NCBI GenBank assembly: GCA_016803235.1
Contig: JADCLI010000027.1
Span: forward strand, 1 to 64,000
DNA from: Pimelobacter simplex
Lineage (GTDB): Bacteria > Actinomycetota > Actinomycetes > Propionibacteriales > Nocardioidaceae
Direction: 5' to 3'
DNA length: 64,000 nucleotides
Part shown: positions 24,602 through 35,498 of the stretch, one piece after another
Position numbering within the stretch: the first letter of the stretch is position 1
Layout: each line of letters begins with the position of its first letter
Made by a program: the position numbers and the translations under genes
Notes under the pieces: generated by a model
What the model saw: only the letters and a program-made list of their open reading frames with translations
Database searches by the model: none
Told to the model about the DNA's origin: nothing

Positions 24602-24844
24602 ATGCATGCCGTCGTCGCCACCGTCGTCTCCGCCGTGGCTGCCAAGGACAAGCCGGTCGACCAGGACACCAACATCGTGGCCGGCTGGACGGCGTTCTGG
24701 ATCTTCCTGCTGCTGATCGTCGCGGTGGCCGTGATCGGGTACGCCCTGAACCGCAGCCTGCGCACCGCAGCCCGGGCCAAGGACGCCGGCGTGTACGGCG
24801 ACGAGCCGGCCGCCGACGACGACCCGGAGTCCCCGAAGGAGTGA
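24602..24844 (+). CDS. Small single-helix membrane protein (Rv1083-like)
   Basis: The 80-residue product has one membrane helix (about 28-48, WTAFWIFLLLIVAVAVIGYAL) and a highly acidic C-terminus (AADDDPESPKE). It occupies the place of M. tuberculosis Rv1083 directly after mca. CACACT lies six bases before the ATG, a weak leaderless -10. Function unknown. Confidence 0.78.
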   Translation: MHAVVATVVSAVAAKDKPVDQDTNIVAGWTAFWIFLLLIVAVAVIGYALNRSLRTAARAKDAGVYGDEPAADDDPESPKE

Positions 24845-24886
24845 CGCTGCGGTGATCGGGCTCGGCGTCGGCATGGCCCTCAGCGG

Positions 24887-25480
24887 TCACGCCGACAGGT
24901 AGCCGCCGACCAGCGCCAGGATCTCGTCGAGCAGCTGGTCGCGGCCGACCGCCGCCGGCTGGTCGAGGACCCAGCGCATCGCGAGGTTCTCGATCGCCAG
25001 GACCACCACCCACGCGGTGACCGCCGGGTGCGGCCGGGTGCTGCTGTCGGGCCGGGCGGCGAGGTAGGTCGTCATGAGCTCACGGACCCGGCGCTCCAGG
25101 GCGGCCCGGCGTTCGCGGTTGCGCTGGACCGGCAGCTCCTCCGCGACCACCCGCAGCAGCTCGCGGTCGGCCTCGAGCGCGGTGAGCAGCGCGTCCGCGG
25201 TGGCGCGCACCATCGCCGGCCCGAACTCGCCGATGCGGTCGGCCAGCGAGGCGGCGACCCGGTCGGCCACCTCCTCCCAGTACCGGTCGATGACGACCTC
25301 GAGGATCGCGGCCTTGTCGGGGAAGTACTGGTAGAGCGAGCCGGGGCTGACGCCCGCGACGGTCGCGACCCGGTTGGTGCTGAACGCGTCGTACCCGCGC
25401 TCGACGAGCACGGTGCGGCCGGCAGCGACGATCCGCTCGACCATCTCCCGGGACCGGGCCTGCTGCGGGGCCTTGCGCAC
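24887..25480 (-). CDS. TetR/AcrR family transcriptional regulator
   Basis: The 197-residue repressor-type protein has an N-terminal helix-turn-helix (about 14-60, with FSTNRVATVAGVSPGSLYQYFPDK) and a variable ligand-binding C-terminal domain. It lies 25 bases downstream of the GGDEF gene on the same strand, and has its own TACAGT six bases before the GTG start. Its likely targets are the operator-like palindromes before the MpaB/GGDEF pair (26486) and possibly before DUF5995 (20100); this is inference from proximity. Confidence 0.92.
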   Translation of the reverse strand: MRKAPQQARSREMVERIVAAGRTVLVERGYDAFSTNRVATVAGVSPGSLYQYFPDKAAILEVVIDRYWEEVADRVAASLADRIGEFGPAMVRATADALLTALEADRELLRVVAEELPVQRNRERRAALERRVRELMTTYLAARPDSSTRPHPAVTAWVVVLAIENLAMRWVLDQPAAVGRDQLLDEILALVGGYLSA

Positions 25481-25505
25481 GTCAGGACTGTAGAGGGTCG
25501 ATCTC

Positions 25506-26456
25506 CTAGGCGGTGCGGCTGGTCAGCAGGCGGCGCTTGGCGGCGTACATCTGCGCGTCGGCCTCGAGCAGCGCGTCGGGGAGGAGGCCCACGTCGGTGA
25601 CCGCGGCGGTGCCGACGCTGGCCCGGCGGCCGACGGCTGCGGCGAGGCGCGTGTGCAGGTCGTCGGGGGAGAGGCCGGGGGCGAGGACGGCGAACTCGTC
25701 GCCGCCGAGGCGCGCGACGACGTCGGTCTCGCGGACGGCGGTGGACAGCGCGGTGGCGAGGCGGCGGATGAGGGCGTCGCCGGCGCTGTGGCCGTCGGAG
25801 TCGTTGACGACCTTGAGGCCGTCGAGGTCGACGAAGGCGACGGCGGCGCGGCTCCCGGGCGTCCAACGGATGCGGGCCTGCTCGAAGAAGCCGCGCCGGT
25901 TCCACAAGCCGGTGAGCTCGTCGGTGGTGGCGAGGTGGTGGGTGGCCTCGCGCAGGGCGACGGCGGAGGCGAGCTGGTCGTGGACGGCGAGCTTGTCGAG
26001 GGCGACCGAGGTGGCGTTGGCCAGGCCCTGGAGCAGCGCGACCTCGGCGTCGGTCGCCGTGTGGTGCTCGGCCCAGTAGGCGCCGATCGCGGCGATCGGG
26101 TCCAGCGTGCGCACCGGCATCATCGCCAGGCTCCGAACGAAGGTCGGTCGGTACGCCTCGTGCGGGATCCGGTCGTCGAGGTAGATGTCGGGGATGACGA
26201 CGTGCTGCTTGTTGAGCATCGCCCAGCCGCTGATGCACGCCTCCAGCGGGAAGCGGTGGCCCTTCCACAGCGGGGCGATCGCGTCCTCGTCGGCGTAGTA
26301 GCACTGCGCGCCGTCGCGCAGCACGAAGGTCGCGCCGTCGCAGGCGGCCAGCTCGCGGGCCGCGGTCCGCACGACCTGCTGCACCGCGGCGAGGTCCGCG
26401 GCCAGCGACAGCTCCTGGACGGCGAGCAGCAGGCGGTCCAGCTGGGTCGACTCCAT
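25506..26456 (-). CDS. GAF-GGDEF diguanylate cyclase
   Basis: The 316-residue soluble protein has a GAF sensor domain (about 15-160) and a GGDEF domain (about 175-310) with TDELTGLWNRRGF and an intact GGDEF (251-255). RETD at 242-245 is five residues upstream, the spacing of the allosteric I-site for c-di-GMP feedback. It should therefore make c-di-GMP from two GTP, under control of a small molecule bound by GAF. ATG 26456 has CAGTAT six bases upstream on the minus strand. It is divergent from the MpaB-family gene across a shared operator. Confidence 0.9.
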   Translation of the reverse strand: MESTQLDRLLLAVQELSLAADLAAVQQVVRTAARELAACDGATFVLRDGAQCYYADEDAIAPLWKGHRFPLEACISGWAMLNKQHVVIPDIYLDDRIPHEAYRPTFVRSLAMMPVRTLDPIAAIGAYWAEHHTATDAEVALLQGLANATSVALDKLAVHDQLASAVALREATHHLATTDELTGLWNRRGFFEQARIRWTPGSRAAVAFVDLDGLKVVNDSDGHSAGDALIRRLATALSTAVRETDVVARLGGDEFAVLAPGLSPDDLHTRLAAAVGRRASVGTAAVTDVGLLPDALLEADAQMYAAKRRLLTSRTA

Positions 26457-26481
26457 GAGGGCATACTGCCATTCACGAGTT

Positions 26482-26500
26482 GAATGCGAGCATTCGCTCG
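26482..26500 (+). promoter_or_regulatory. Operator-like palindrome, copy 2
   Basis: GAATGCGAGCATTC (26482-26495) is a perfect 6-2-6 inverted repeat, overlapping GCGAGCATTCGCTCG (26486-26500), the same 15-mer as at 20100-20114. It sits between the GGDEF (-10 CAGTAT, 26468-26463) and MpaB (-10 CAGGAT, 26504-26509) promoters, where a repressor could block both. Confidence 0.6.
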
Positions 26501-26515
26501 CGTCAGGATGAGGAC

Positions 26516-27787
26516 ATGAGCACCCACGTGGCGCCGGCCTCCGGCGCATCCCTGCCGCAGCCGTTCCCGACCCGGTTCCGCGCCGGCGGCGAGCGCAACG
26601 TGCGCCTCGGGCGACCGCTCAAGGTGGTCGGGCGGGTGCGCGGCACCGACGAGGCGCTGCTCGAGCGGATCGGGCGGGCCATGCTCGAGCGCGACGAGCT
26701 CGGGGCGGCGCTCGCGGACGCGATCCGGTTGCGAGGGGACGAGGCCGGGCGGGTGCGGATGGACCAGTTCCGCCGAGCGCTCGAGGGTGGCCTGGCCGCC
26801 GTGCCCGACGCACCGCCGGCGCTCGTCGCCTTCCTGTCCGAGGTCGAGCAGGACCCGGACTGGCTCGACCGCGACCTCGTCGAGGAGGGGGCCCGGGTCT
26901 TCCGCCGGCTCGGGCAGAACGCGCAGGACGTGCTGCTCCAGCTCTCCCTCGTCGGGGGCTACCGGTTCGGTGGCCCCACCGACCTGCTCGTCGCCACCGG
27001 CGGCCTGACCGGGGCGCAGACCCTGCGCCGCCTGGCCGAGACCCAGAAGTGGGGCGCCAGCCTCACCGACCCCGGCTCGCTCGCGGCGCCGCGCGACGGA
27101 AGGGCGCCCGGCGAGGGCTGGCGACTCACCGTCCACGTCCGGCTCATGCACGCGCTCGTCAACCACGCGTTCGAGGACAGCTGGGACACCGCGCAGTGGG
27201 GGCTCCCGATCAACCAGGCCGACCAGGCCTCGACCCTCGGCCTGTTCGACGGCGTGCTCATCATCGGCTCGCGCGCGCTCGGCGTACCGGTCTCGCGCTC
27301 GGAGTCGCGGGCCCTGATGCACCTGTGGAGATATGTCGGCTGGCTGATGGGCGTCCACCCCGACTTCCTCGTCGACGACGAGTGGGAGCGGCACCGGATC
27401 GACTACCACGTGCTGCTCGCCCAGGGACCGCTCACCGACGCCGGGCCGCAGCTGGCGCAGGCCGTCGTCGAGGCGCAGGCGCTGCGTCGCTACCCCGGCT
27501 GGCCGGCCCCGCTGCAGCCGCTCCGGGCCCGCTACGAGCGAGAGCGTCTGCTCTCGATGCTCACCGTCTTCCTCGGCCCCGAGAGCATGCGTGAGCTCGG
27601 CCTGCCGATGCGGCCGCCGTGGGCGCACGCCTACCTGGTCCCGCTCAACACGCTGCGCTACCGGGTGCTCAAGCGGCTGCCCGGTGGCCCGGACCGGCTC
27701 GCCCGCTGGGGCGGCCGGCGGGCGCAGTGGCTGCTCGACAGCTACTTCCAGGGCGACGCGGAGGACGTGGGCGAGCTCCGGGCGTGA
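26516..27787 (+). CDS. Oxygenase MpaB family (DUF2236) protein
   Basis: The 423-residue protein belongs to the DUF2236 family, which includes the heme-b latex-clearing rubber oxygenase Lcp and fungal MpaB. Family segments include LRRLAETQKW, VRLMHALVNHAF (with a histidine that may bind heme), WGLPINQADQASTL and GVHPDFLVDDEWER. Reactions known for the family cut carbon-carbon double bonds of isoprenoids; the substrate here is unknown. Start ATG 26516 has CAGGAT six bases upstream. Expression is probably repressed through the palindrome at 26482-26500. Confidence 0.85.
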   Translation: MSTHVAPASGASLPQPFPTRFRAGGERNVRLGRPLKVVGRVRGTDEALLERIGRAMLERDELGAALADAIRLRGDEAGRVRMDQFRRALEGGLAAVPDAPPALVAFLSEVEQDPDWLDRDLVEEGARVFRRLGQNAQDVLLQLSLVGGYRFGGPTDLLVATGGLTGAQTLRRLAETQKWGASLTDPGSLAAPRDGRAPGEGWRLTVHVRLMHALVNHAFEDSWDTAQWGLPINQADQASTLGLFDGVLIIGSRALGVPVSRSESRALMHLWRYVGWLMGVHPDFLVDDEWERHRIDYHVLLAQGPLTDAGPQLAQAVVEAQALRRYPGWPAPLQPLRARYERERLLSMLTVFLGPESMRELGLPMRPPWAHAYLVPLNTLRYRVLKRLPGGPDRLARWGGRRAQWLLDSYFQGDAEDVGELRA

Positions 27788-27800
27788 GCCGGAAATGACG

Positions 27801-27833
27801 GCAGCGGAGCCGGCCGGTGGCCGACTCCGCTGC
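27801..27833. terminator. Bidirectional hairpin between converging genes
   Basis: GCAGCGGAG (27801-27809) pairs with CTCCGCTGC (27825-27833), and inside it CGGCC (27811-27815) pairs with GGCCG (27819-27823). This gives a stem of about 14 pairs with one mismatch, 13 bases after the MpaB stop and 20 before the lipoprotein stop. It has no T-run, so it may be a factor-assisted two-way terminator. Confidence 0.65.
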
Positions 27834-27853
27834 ATGCGTCGTACGACGGTCGA

Positions 27854-28312
27854 TCAGCTCACGGCCGACTGGCAGGTGGTCTGCGCATCGGTGAACAGCG
27901 CCATGTCGGCGGGGTCGATGCCGGCGGCGTTGCCGTCCTCGAGCGCCTCGAGCGTCTTGACCGACGCGTCGTCGTAGACCGCGTCGACGAAGCAGGTGAC
28001 GACCTTGTCGACGATGTCGGACGGCATGTCGAGACCGGACTGCTCGCCGGTCTGCTTGACGATCTTGGCGTAGCCCTCGATCACGTCCTCGCGGTCCGGC
28101 TTGTCACCGTCGGCGTCGGGCGCCTCGCCCGCGTCCTCACTCTCGGTCGCGTCGTCCGCGTCGTCGGTCCCGGCGTCGGTGTCGTCGGTCTCGACCTGCG
28201 AGGTCGAGTCCTTGGTGTCGGGCTCGTCGGCGTCGTCGCTGCCACAGGCAGTCAGCAGGCCCGAGAGGCCCAGCGTCGTGACCAGGAGCAGGCCCGGGAT
28301 TCGTGTACGCAT
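27854..28312 (-). CDS. Acidic hypothetical lipoprotein
   Basis: The 152-residue product has a signal peptide with lipobox LTAC, then a long Asp/Glu/Thr-rich linker (about 25-75), then a small helical domain with two cysteines (VVTCFVD, AQTTCQSA) that probably form a disulfide. Similar acidic-linker lipoproteins are common in Nocardioides-like genomes, with unknown function. ATG 28312 is chosen for AGGGA eight bases upstream. Confidence 0.82.
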   Translation of the reverse strand: MRTRIPGLLLVTTLGLSGLLTACGSDDADEPDTKDSTSQVETDDTDAGTDDADDATESEDAGEAPDADGDKPDREDVIEGYAKIVKQTGEQSGLDMPSDIVDKVVTCFVDAVYDDASVKTLEALEDGNAAGIDPADMALFTDAQTTCQSAVS

Positions 28313-28434
28313 CGTGTGATGTCCCTCCATCGTTTCGAGGCCCCGACTGTTTGAGGCCTCGGTTCCGAGGGGCGCTCCTACCCACGCGGGGCGGGGTCAA
28401 CCACGCTGTCGGCGCCGTGTGGGACATTCCTCCC

Positions 28435-28818
28435 GTGGCTCGCCCGACCCGTCCCGACGTCCCCGGTGCCTACGTCTCCCGGCTGCGCGCGATCTTCGCG
28501 CGGCTGCCGCAGTGCCGCGAGGAGGACGCCTGGGTCGGCGTCCGGTGGCGGGTCGAGGGGACGACCGCGACGGTCGCGCACGTGTTCGGCGGCGAGGACC
28601 AGCTGTTCCGCATCGTGTTCCGCGCCGAGCCCGAGGAGGTGATGGCGTTCCAGCACCTCGGGGCGCCGTACTTCAAGGCGGAGTGGGGCGGCAACGTCGT
28701 CGGGATGATCGTCGACGACGACACCGACTGGGTCGAGCTCGGCGAGCTGCTGACCGACTCGTTCTGCCTGCAGGCGCCGCAGCGCCTGGTCGACCAGGTC
28801 GACCGGCCGGGAGCCTAG
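28435..28818 (+). CDS. MmcQ/YjbR family protein
   Basis: The 127-residue protein shows the MmcQ/YjbR pattern: an N-terminal helix, a strand pair around WVGVRWRVEGTTATVAHVF, and PYFKAEWGGNVVGMIVDDDTDW followed by the C-terminal helix LGELLTDSFCLQAP. The family has a double-wing fold and is often called DNA-binding, without a proven role. The start is GTG with GACATT six bases upstream. Its stop overlaps that of a decayed reading frame on the other strand. Confidence 0.83.
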   Translation: MARPTRPDVPGAYVSRLRAIFARLPQCREEDAWVGVRWRVEGTTATVAHVFGGEDQLFRIVFRAEPEEVMAFQHLGAPYFKAEWGGNVVGMIVDDDTDWVELGELLTDSFCLQAPQRLVDQVDRPGA

Positions 28819-28962
28819 GTGCCAGCGCGCACCAGCCGCAGGCCGGTGGCGAGCAGCCACACGAGCCAGGCGACGTAGCCGGGCATCCCCACGAACAGGA
28901 CGGGTGAGCCGTCAGCGATCGCGAGGTCGGCCGTCCCGGCGACCAGCAGGCTTCGGTGGGAC
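28815..28962 (-). pseudogene. Remnant of a membrane protein gene (no start codon)
   Basis: On the minus strand a frame ending in TAG at 28817-28815 encodes about 45 residues with a clear membrane-helix ending, PGYVAWLVWLLATGLRL. The frame runs upstream into the thioesterase gene as far as a TGA, with no ATG, GTG or TTG before the segment FVGMPGY. The preserved C-terminal helix looks like the tail of a multi-helix membrane protein whose 5' part has been lost. Alternatively, translation could start at the internal GTG and give a 25-residue peptide. Confidence 0.35.
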
Positions 28963-28986
28963 GGCTCCGGCCGGACCTGGTCCCGC

Positions 28987-29658
28987 TCAGCCCTCCGCGG
29001 AACGGGACCAGCCCTGCTCGGTCTCGTCGATCGGTGCCCAGCTGGGGATCAGGAAGAGCCCGGTCGCCTCGACCGCCGCGTCCTGGGCGGGGACGCCGAT
29101 GCGCGCCTCGACGGTGATCTTGCGGCCCTCCTCGTGGGCGATCCGGGCCTCCATCCGGACCGGACCGAGCGGCAGTGGCCGTCGGTAGCGCAGGGTGAGG
29201 GTGCCGGTCATGGTGAGCCGCCGGAAGCCGCTGGCCGTCTCGCCCATGATCTGGTCGAGCATCAGCGCGGAGACGCCGCCGTGGACCATCCCCGGGGGGC
29301 CTTCGTACGCCGCCCCCAGGGTCATCTCGGCGTGCGCGCTGCCGAAGCCGTCGTGGACGATGTCGACGGGCGGGGCGATCGCGTTGCCGCGGCCGACGAC
29401 GGCGTTGCCCCAGTTCCAGCTGCGGCCCTCGGAGTTGTAGCGGACCCCGGCGGGCCCGGGCAGCTGGGCCGCTCGCAGCCGGGCGACGAGGGCGTCGACC
29501 TCGGCCTGCACCCCGGCCAGCTCCTCCTCCGCGACGGTGCTGCGGATGGTGGCGTCGACGAGGTCGCGCACGGAGTCGGCGAGTGCGGAGACTGCCTTCT
29601 CGCGACGCTCGACCTCGCCGGTCGGGATCTCGTCGTGGATGAACATCTCCATGGTCAT
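28987..29658 (-). CDS. PaaI-like hotdog thioesterase
   Basis: The 223-residue protein has a helical N-terminal region (about 10-65) and a hotdog domain (about 90-205) with the PaaI-type motif GMVHGGVSALMLDQIMG and LTLRYRRPLPLG. It should hydrolyse acyl-CoA thioesters. It is divergent from an enoyl-CoA hydratase gene, so both may serve the same fatty-acyl or aromatic pathway. ATG 29658 has GACAAT six bases upstream on the minus strand; ATG 29652 is an alternative. Confidence 0.88.
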   Translation of the reverse strand: MTMEMFIHDEIPTGEVERREKAVSALADSVRDLVDATIRSTVAEEELAGVQAEVDALVARLRAAQLPGPAGVRYNSEGRSWNWGNAVVGRGNAIAPPVDIVHDGFGSAHAEMTLGAAYEGPPGMVHGGVSALMLDQIMGETASGFRRLTMTGTLTLRYRRPLPLGPVRMEARIAHEEGRKITVEARIGVPAQDAAVEATGLFLIPSWAPIDETEQGWSRSAEG

Positions 29659-29661
29659 CCC

Positions 29662-29670
29662 TAGATTGTC
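29662..29670. promoter_or_regulatory. Overlapping antiparallel -10 elements (thioesterase and hydratase)
   Basis: The nine bases TAGATTGTC contain TAGATT (plus strand, 29662-29667, seven bases before ATG 29675) and GACAAT (minus strand, 29670-29665, six bases before ATG 29658). The start codons are only 16 bases apart. Both transcripts would be leaderless and the -10 elements share three base pairs, so polymerase cannot open both at once. Confidence 0.6.
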
Positions 29671-29674
29671 GGGC

Positions 29675-30451
29675 ATGAGTGATCGCGCTCCCGATGCCGC
29701 CCCCGCCGTCCAGACCATCCGCGTGGACCGCACCCTGGTGATCGGGCTGGACCGCCCGGCCAAGCGCAACGCCATCAACGGCGCGGTCACCCGGGGCCTC
29801 GACGAGGCGCTGAACCTGCTCGAGGACGACGACGACCTGTGGTGCGGCGTGCTCACCGGCGGGCCGGACGTGTTCTCGGCCGGTGCCGACCTCGCCGAGG
29901 GGCCCGGAGAGCCGACCGAGCGCGGCGGCATCGCGGGGATCATGTCGCGCAACCGGCCCAAGCCCCTCGTCGCGGCGGTCGAGGGATACGCCCTCGGCGG
30001 CGGTCTCGAGCTGGTGCTGTGCTGCGACCTGGTCGTCGCCTCCCGCACCGCGACCTTCGGCTTCCCGGAGGTCAAGCGCGGCCTGATGCCGGACTTCGGA
30101 GGCGTCTTCCGCGCGCCGCGGGTGCTGCCCGCCAACGTCGCCCGCGAGATGCTGCTGACCGGCGAGCCGATCGGCGCCGAGCGGGCCGAGCGGCTGGGCT
30201 TCGTCAACCGCCTCGTCGAGCCGGGGACGACGCTCGACGTCGCGCTCGGCCTCGCCGCCACGATCAGCGGCAACGCCCCGCTCGCCGTCCGCGCGGCCCT
30301 CACTCTCGCCCATGACGAGATCAACGGTGACGAGACCGCGAGCTGGGAGGCGAGCCACGCCGCGCACGCCCGGCTGCTGGCGTCGGCGGACGTGGCCGAG
30401 GGGATCGGCGCCTTCTTCGAGCGGCGCGAGCCGCGCTGGACCGGTCGCTAG
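29675..30451 (+). CDS. Enoyl-CoA hydratase/isomerase family protein
   Basis: The 258-residue crotonase-fold enzyme shows [12 protein letters not shown], the oxyanion-hole segment [22 protein letters not shown], and [21 protein letters not shown]. One of the two classical hydratase glutamates is replaced in this last region (PDFGG), which is seen in several crotonase subfamilies with other reactions, so the exact chemistry is open. It is divergent from a thioesterase through overlapping promoters and its stop overlaps that of the converging esterase gene. Confidence 0.88.
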   Translation: MSDRAPDAAPAVQTIRVDRTLVIGLDRPAKRNAINGAVTRGLDEALNLLEDDDDLWCGVLTGGPDVFSAGADLAEGPGEPTERGGIAGIMSRNRPKPLVAAVEGYALGGGLELVLCCDLVVASRTATFGFPEVKRGLMPDFGGVFRAPRVLPANVAREMLLTGEPIGAERAERLGFVNRLVEPGTTLDVALGLAATISGNAPLAVRAALTLAHDEINGDETASWEASHAAHARLLASADVAEGIGAFFERREPRWTGR

Positions 30452-31353
30452 GTCTCCAGCTGGGTAAGGCTCGAGCGCAGCCAGCCGCCGAGCTCGCGCA
30501 CGGCCTCGGTCGCCTCGCGGACCATCCCGGCGTACAGGTGGGTCACGTGCCAGTGCCCCTCGAGGCGGCGGTAGGTGACGCTGGCACCTGCGCCCCGGGC
30601 CGCGGCGACGAACCGCTCGACGTCGTCGACGAACAGCTCGTCGCTGGCGGCGTGCACGAACAGCGGTGGCAGGGCGGCCAGGTCCGCCGGGTCGGCCAGG
30701 AGGGGCGAGACCTCCGGGTGCTCGCGGTGGCGGCCGGCGTACGACGTCGCCCCGAGCTCCAGCCAGGCCCGGGTGAGGAGCGGGTCGTCGATGCGCTCGG
30801 CGAGGCCGTCCAGGCGCGCGTCGACCCACGGCGAGATGAGGCCGAGCGCCGCGGGCAGTGGTACGCCGACGGCGCGCGCTCGCAGCGCCAAGGCGAGCGC
30901 GAGCCCGCCGCCGGCGGAGTCGCCGGCGACCACGACCCGCTCGGGCGACAGGCCGCTGCCGAGCAGCGCGCGGTAGGCGGCGAGGGCGTCGTCGACGGCG
31001 GCGGGGTAGGGGTGCTCGGGCGCGAGCCGGTGGTCGAGGACGTGCGCGACCGCACCGGCGGCGTGGGCCAGGTGGGCGGCCGCGGCGCGGTGGGTGACCG
31101 GCGACCCGACGATGTGCGCGCCGCCGTGCAGGTAGAGCAGGGCGTGGTCGGCCCTGCTGGCGGGGGTGGTGATCCGGTCGGCGGGGACGCCGCCGAGGGT
31201 GGTGCGCTCGATCGCCGTACCCCGCGGCAGGACCGGGAACCTCATCAGCGCGTCGATCACCCGCCGCTGCCGGGCCGGGGAGAGACGGGTGCCGAGGACC
31301 GGCCGGACGACGTGACGGGTGAGCAGCCGGGCGGCCGGGAGCGGGACCTGCAT
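30448..31353 (-). CDS. Alpha/beta hydrolase (HSL-type esterase)
   Basis: The 301-residue enzyme belongs to the hormone-sensitive-lipase family: [12 protein letters not shown] forms the oxyanion hole and GDSAGGGLA the nucleophile elbow. ASDELFVDD carries the acid candidate and GHWHVTHLY the histidine. It should act on short-chain esters. ATG 31353 has TTGGAT six bases upstream on the minus strand. The gene follows the PilZ glycosyltransferase on the same strand after 48 bases. Confidence 0.9.
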   Translation of the reverse strand: MQVPLPAARLLTRHVVRPVLGTRLSPARQRRVIDALMRFPVLPRGTAIERTTLGGVPADRITTPASRADHALLYLHGGAHIVGSPVTHRAAAAHLAHAAGAVAHVLDHRLAPEHPYPAAVDDALAAYRALLGSGLSPERVVVAGDSAGGGLALALALRARAVGVPLPAALGLISPWVDARLDGLAERIDDPLLTRAWLELGATSYAGRHREHPEVSPLLADPADLAALPPLFVHAASDELFVDDVERFVAAARGAGASVTYRRLEGHWHVTHLYAGMVREATEAVRELGGWLRSSLTQLET

Positions 31354-31401
31354 GCCCGCATCCAAGCACGCATCCGTCCCTCGACGGCCGGCGAAGCGGT
31401 G

Positions 31402-33399
31402 TCAGCCGTGGGCGCGGCGGGGTCGGGTGACCGCTGCCGCGGGTACGCCGGCGGGCAGGCCGCGCACCGCCCCCGCCGGGGTGTGGAAGAGCCACAGCGA
31501 GAGCGCGCGGTGGCCGGCCCAGTCGCCCGGAGGGACCCGGAGGGAGACGACCTGGGAGTCGTCGGCCGGCGCCGCGCGGACGACGTGCAGGAGCACCGGC
31601 GGCGCGTCGGGCAGCGTGAGCTTGACCTCGTCGGCCGGCCCGACGGTGAGCGATCGCGGGAACCGCACGGCGGCGCCTCCGGTCGAGATGTCCACGAGCT
31701 CGCCCTCGATCCCCTCGATCTCGACGGCCGCCCGGATCCCGACGCGATAGGCGTTGCGCCGGGAGGTGGCGTAGGCGGGGGAGACGATGCGTCGCATGCC
31801 GAGGGCGAGCGCGCCCGCGGCGATGAGCAGCCAGGCGGCGGAGGTCAGCGTCGCGCCGGCCGTGGACCGCCAGGGCACCAGCCCGGCGACACCCGCGGCG
31901 GCGTACCCGAGCACGACGACGGCCAGCGCCGTGAGGACCCGCAGGACGCCGGGGACCCGGCCGCGCGTGCGCTGCTCGGAGCCGGCCTTCGGGGTCACCT
32001 CGAACGCCAGCGTGCGGCGGGTCAGCAACCACCAGCCGCAGGACAGGCCGACGGGGATCCGGAAGACCCGCAGTGCGAACGCCGGCCCGAGCTGCAGGTG
32101 GTGGCGGAAGAGCCGGCGAAGGCCCCACACGCGCAGCGCGAACATGGCCGCGAAGACGGCCGCGAAGGTGCCGGCGCCCGCGGTCGAGGTCTGCGCTCCG
32201 CTGAGCAGGATGGCCGTCGGCACGGCGAACACCGCCACCGTGCCGACGCCCTCGAGCCACCACAGCGTGCCGGAGAGGTACTCGTAGTAGTTGCGCCAGC
32301 TCAGCCAGCGCCGGGCCGCCCACAGGCGCTCGCGGGACAGGACCTGCATGGCGCCCATGCCCCAGCGGCGCCGCTGCAGCAGGTACTGCTCGGCGGTCGC
32401 GGGCGCGAGGCCGACCGCCAGGGTCTGGTGGTGGTAGACGGTCTTCCAGCCCTGCTTGATCAGCTGGAGCGTGGTGTGCATGTCCTCGACGATGGTGTCC
32501 GTGGCCACGCCTCCGACCTCCTGCAGCGCGCGCGTGCGCAGCAGCGACGTCGAGCCGCACCAGAAGGGGCCAGCTCCGTCGTGGTTGCGGGCGGCCATCA
32601 GCACGTGGAAGAAGAGCCCCTGCTCGCCCGTGACGCCGTCGTCGTCGAACGCGCCGGCGTTGTAGAACTCCTGCGGCCCCTGCACCAGGGCCACCTCGGG
32701 GTCCTCGAACCAGCCCAACGTGGCGGTCAGGAAGTGCGGCAGGGGGACGTGGTCGCAGTCCAGCACGGCGATCACGTCGATCTCCGGTGCGCCGGCCTCC
32801 GCCTCGCGCGCCATCAGGTCGAGCGCGTGGTTCATGTTGCCGGCCTTGGCGTGGTCGTGGACCGGGCGCCGTACGTACCGGGCTCCGTACGTGCGGCACA
32901 GCTCGGCCACCCAGTCGCGGTCGCCGTCGTCGAGCACCCAGGTCTCGTGCGCCGGCTCCAGCTGGCAGGCCGCCGCGATCGTCGGCGCGATCACCTCCAC
33001 CGGCTCGTTGTAGGTCGGGATCATGACCGCCACCCGACGGGGTGTCGTCGCCGGCGGCGGGACCCGGCTGTCGAGGTTCCACAGCGTCACCAGGCGCACG
33101 AACAGGCCGACCAGGGGGATCGCCTCGAAGCCGACGAGGATCCAGGCCGCGGTCCGGTTCCATCCGCTTGGTGGCAGCGTGTCGGCGATCCGCCACGTCA
33201 GGTAGACCACCACCGCCGTGACCGCGACCAGTCCGCCGACCCTGGCCAGCGCCCGGGTCCGCGCCCGCTCCGGCCCCGGTGGGTCGAGGAACCCGGTCCA
33301 ACCGGCCAGGCCCGCGCCCGCCGCGACCGATGCTCGCGTCGTGCGGGCACGTCGTACCCTCCGGCTGCTTCCCTCCGCCGGACCCCGTGTGTTTCGCAT
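31402..33399 (-). CDS. Membrane GT2 glycosyltransferase with C-terminal PilZ domain (cellulose-synthase-like)
   Basis: The 665-residue protein has membrane helices near the N-terminus, a family-2 glycosyltransferase domain (about 120-370) with [21 protein letters not shown] and QRRRW, and a second set of helices. It ends in a PilZ domain with RNAYR (about 546-550) and DISTGG (about 570-575), the two c-di-GMP contact motifs. It should polymerise and export a beta-glycan under c-di-GMP control, like BcsA. ATG 33399 has GGGAGG four bases upstream. No cellulose accessory genes are nearby, so the polymer is unknown. A diguanylate cyclase lies 5 kb away. Confidence 0.9.
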   Translation of the reverse strand: MRNTRGPAEGSSRRVRRARTTRASVAAGAGLAGWTGFLDPPGPERARTRALARVGGLVAVTAVVVYLTWRIADTLPPSGWNRTAAWILVGFEAIPLVGLFVRLVTLWNLDSRVPPPATTPRRVAVMIPTYNEPVEVIAPTIAAACQLEPAHETWVLDDGDRDWVAELCRTYGARYVRRPVHDHAKAGNMNHALDLMAREAEAGAPEIDVIAVLDCDHVPLPHFLTATLGWFEDPEVALVQGPQEFYNAGAFDDDGVTGEQGLFFHVLMAARNHDGAGPFWCGSTSLLRTRALQEVGGVATDTIVEDMHTTLQLIKQGWKTVYHHQTLAVGLAPATAEQYLLQRRRWGMGAMQVLSRERLWAARRWLSWRNYYEYLSGTLWWLEGVGTVAVFAVPTAILLSGAQTSTAGAGTFAAVFAAMFALRVWGLRRLFRHHLQLGPAFALRVFRIPVGLSCGWWLLTRRTLAFEVTPKAGSEQRTRGRVPGVLRVLTALAVVVLGYAAAGVAGLVPWRSTAGATLTSAAWLLIAAGALALGMRRIVSPAYATSRRNAYRVGIRAAVEIEGIEGELVDISTGGAAVRFPRSLTVGPADEVKLTLPDAPPVLLHVVRAAPADDSQVVSLRVPPGDWAGHRALSLWLFHTPAGAVRGLPAGVPAAAVTRPRRAHG

Positions 33400-33498
33400 G
33401 CGCCCTCCCGAGACCGAAACCCTCACCATTTTCTCACGCGCGCGGCGCTGCGCGAGGGCTGCGGCCACCTCGGTTGTGAGCCGAGGCAGACTCGTCCC

Positions 33499-35487
<1,989 letters not shown>

Positions 35488-35498
35488 CCCCGGCAGGG

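Noticed and set aside
28673..33301. A 1.5-kb-residue open frame on the minus strand spanning several genes
   Set aside because: It runs antisense or out of frame through the thioesterase, hydratase, esterase and glycosyltransferase genes. Its translation is low-complexity Arg/Pro/Ala/Gly without domains, the usual artefact of very high GC at third positions.
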